Position numbers and translations under genes: made by a program
Shown here: positions 6,940-7,714 of the stretch, piece after piece
Position numbering within the stretch: position 1 is the first letter of the stretch
How the letters are laid out: every line of letters begins with the position of its first letter
The notes under the pieces: model-generated
Database searches by the model: none
The model's input: only the letters and a program-made list of their open reading frames with translations
What the model was told of the DNA's origin: nothing
From: Burkholderiales bacterium
GTDB lineage: Bacteria; Pseudomonadota; Gammaproteobacteria; Burkholderiales; Casimicrobiaceae
Reading direction: 5' to 3'
Assembly: GCA_031283405.1 (NCBI GenBank)
Contig: JAITBX010000078.1
Location: 1 to 7,714, forward strand
DNA length: 7,714 nt

Positions 6940-6966
6940 GACAGCCTCGTTTCCGCTCTGAAACTC

Positions 6967-7629
6967 ATGCTCGGTCTTGAACAATCGCTGCTGTTTCTCG
7001 TTGCCGCCGTTCTGGTGACGCTCTCGCCCGGCCCCGACAACCTGATGGTCATCAGCCTCGGCATGGCGCGCGGTCGCCGCGCCGGCGTCGCCTTCGGGCT
7101 GGGCTGCGCGCTCGGCTGTTTGAGCCACACGCTGCTGGCGGCGCTCGGCGTTTCCGCCGCCATCGCCGCCTCGCCGCACGCTTTCATGGCATTGCGAATC
7201 ATCGGCGGCGCTTATTTGATCTGGCTCGGCGTCGGCGCATTGAAAAGCACTTGGCGGCGACCGGTCACGCCCGCCGCAGTTTCATCCGAGGCATCTTCCA
7301 TTTCATTGACGCCGGCGTTTCAACAAGCCGCCACGCTGACGCTTTTCACGCGCGGCCTGTTCGCCAACGCCGTCAACCCCAAAGTCATCCTCTTCTTTCT
7401 GGCCTTCCTGCCGCAATTCGTCGAACCGGCGCGCAGCCACGCCGGCCTGCAACTGGCTCTGCTGGGGCTGATCTTCACCGCGCAAGCCGTGCTGATTTTT
7501 TCAACGATCGGCTTTCTCGCCGGCAGTCTCGGTCAGCGCTTGGCACGCAACCCGCGCATCGGCCTGTGGCTCGATCGCCTCGCCGGCGTGATTTTCATCG
7601 GCTTGGGGCTGCGGCTGTTGTGGGTTTGA
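6967..7629 (+). CDS. LysE/RhtB-family amino-acid exporter
   Basis: A 220-residue, strongly hydrophobic inner-membrane protein of normal family length. The N-terminus MLGLEQSLLFLVAAVLVTLS is the first membrane segment, followed by the family hallmark SPGPDNLMVISLGMARGRRAG (residues 20-40). Further hydrophobic segments fall at about 41-63, 70-92, 144-163, 170-192 and 203-220. A loop with few motifs (about 95-125) separates the halves, and the conserved second-half motif FANAVNPKVILFFLAFLPQF (131-150) is intact. LysE/RhtB proteins export lysine, arginine, homoserine, threonine or related molecules; the substrate here cannot be told from sequence. The frame is open far upstream, but that part is antisense to miaB. 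The ATG at 6967 is the only start just before the first membrane segment, although no Shine-Dalgarno precedes it. The gene is divergent from miaB and seems to be a single-gene unit. Confidence 0.93.
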   Translation: MLGLEQSLLFLVAAVLVTLSPGPDNLMVISLGMARGRRAGVAFGLGCALGCLSHTLLAALGVSAAIAASPHAFMALRIIGGAYLIWLGVGALKSTWRRPVTPAAVSSEASSISLTPAFQQAATLTLFTRGLFANAVNPKVILFFLAFLPQFVEPARSHAGLQLALLGLIFTAQAVLIFSTIGFLAGSLGQRLARNPRIGLWLDRLAGVIFIGLGLRLLWV

Positions 7630-7643
7630 CAGGAATCAGGGAT

Positions 7644-7700
7644 CAGGCATCAATGCATAGGTTGCGGGTGAGCGCAGTTCGTCCCTACATCTGATGCCTG
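7644..7700. repeat. Inverted repeat downstream of the exporter gene
   Basis: CAGGCATCA (7644-7652) and TGATGCCTG (7692-7700) are perfect 9-nt complements separated by 39 bases. The left arm is preceded by a GGAATCAGGGATCAGG block. With its long loop and no T-tract it is a poor intrinsic terminator and looks more like a degenerate interspersed intergenic repeat. The rest of 7630-7714 holds no gene I can support. Confidence 0.45.
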
Positions 7701-7714
7701 TTGCCCCCATCCCA

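Noticed and set aside
6938..6961. Seven-codon leader ORF (MTASFPL) with GGGAGG upstream, before the exporter
   Set aside because: Its ATG overlaps the TATAAT, so a transcript from that promoter would begin after its start; spacing to GGGAGG (11 bases) is also long.
6886..7179. N-terminal extension of the miaB frame
   Set aside because: It is antisense to the exporter's first membrane segments and low in complexity; the family N-terminus starts at 6885 or 6879.
6160..7629. A 489-codon plus-strand open frame ending with the exporter
   Set aside because: Its first 269 codons are antisense to miaB and have no family features; only the part from 6967 matches the LysE family.

Overview
The window carries six protein-coding genes. 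It looks like a chromosomal, housekeeping region of a proteobacterium, most likely a betaproteobacterium. This rests on the gene order, on protein sequences such as the CorC-type protein that read as betaproteobacterial, on the moderately GC-rich composition, and on an intergenic palindromic repeat of the CCCTCTCCC type that is common in such genomes. The taxonomic call is an inference from reading alone.

Layout from left to right: (1) 1-2424, minus strand, the conserved block ybeZ (phoH-like ATPase), ybeY (16S rRNA-maturation endoribonuclease) and ybeX/corC (CBS-domain protein, cut by the window edge). These genes are tightly packed: ybeZ and ybeY overlap by four bases, and 12 bases separate ybeY from ybeX. 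(2) 2425-2680, a 256-bp AT-rich intergenic region containing a roughly 105-bp element with three strong inverted repeats, plus a separate AT-only palindrome. (3) 2681-5515, minus strand, a large predicted lipoprotein zinc metalloprotease (HExxHxxGxxH, about 944 aa) of the DUF5117/DUF4953 type. (4) 5551-6885, minus strand, miaB, the tRNA methylthiotransferase. (5) 6886-6966, a short divergent promoter region. (6) 6967-7629, plus strand, a LysE/RhtB-family exporter. (7) 7630-7714, a non-coding tail with an inverted repeat.

In E. coli and many other proteobacteria the order is miaB-ybeZ-ybeY-ybeX-lnt. Here the same order and orientation are kept, but a 2.8-kb metalloprotease gene and a palindromic repeat lie between miaB and ybeZ. 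RNA-modification and ribosome-maturation genes (miaB, ybeZ, ybeY) therefore flank an unrelated envelope protease. The protease may be co-transcribed with miaB, while the repeat region probably separates it from ybeZYX.

I see no mobile-element genes, tRNA or rRNA genes, CRISPR array or phage genes. No clearly new biological system is evident. The most notable points are the protease insertion into a conserved operon, the multi-stem repeat, a small tandem duplication inside YbeY, and a repeat-like 15/16-bp match shared by the YbeY 3' end and the region after the exporter gene.
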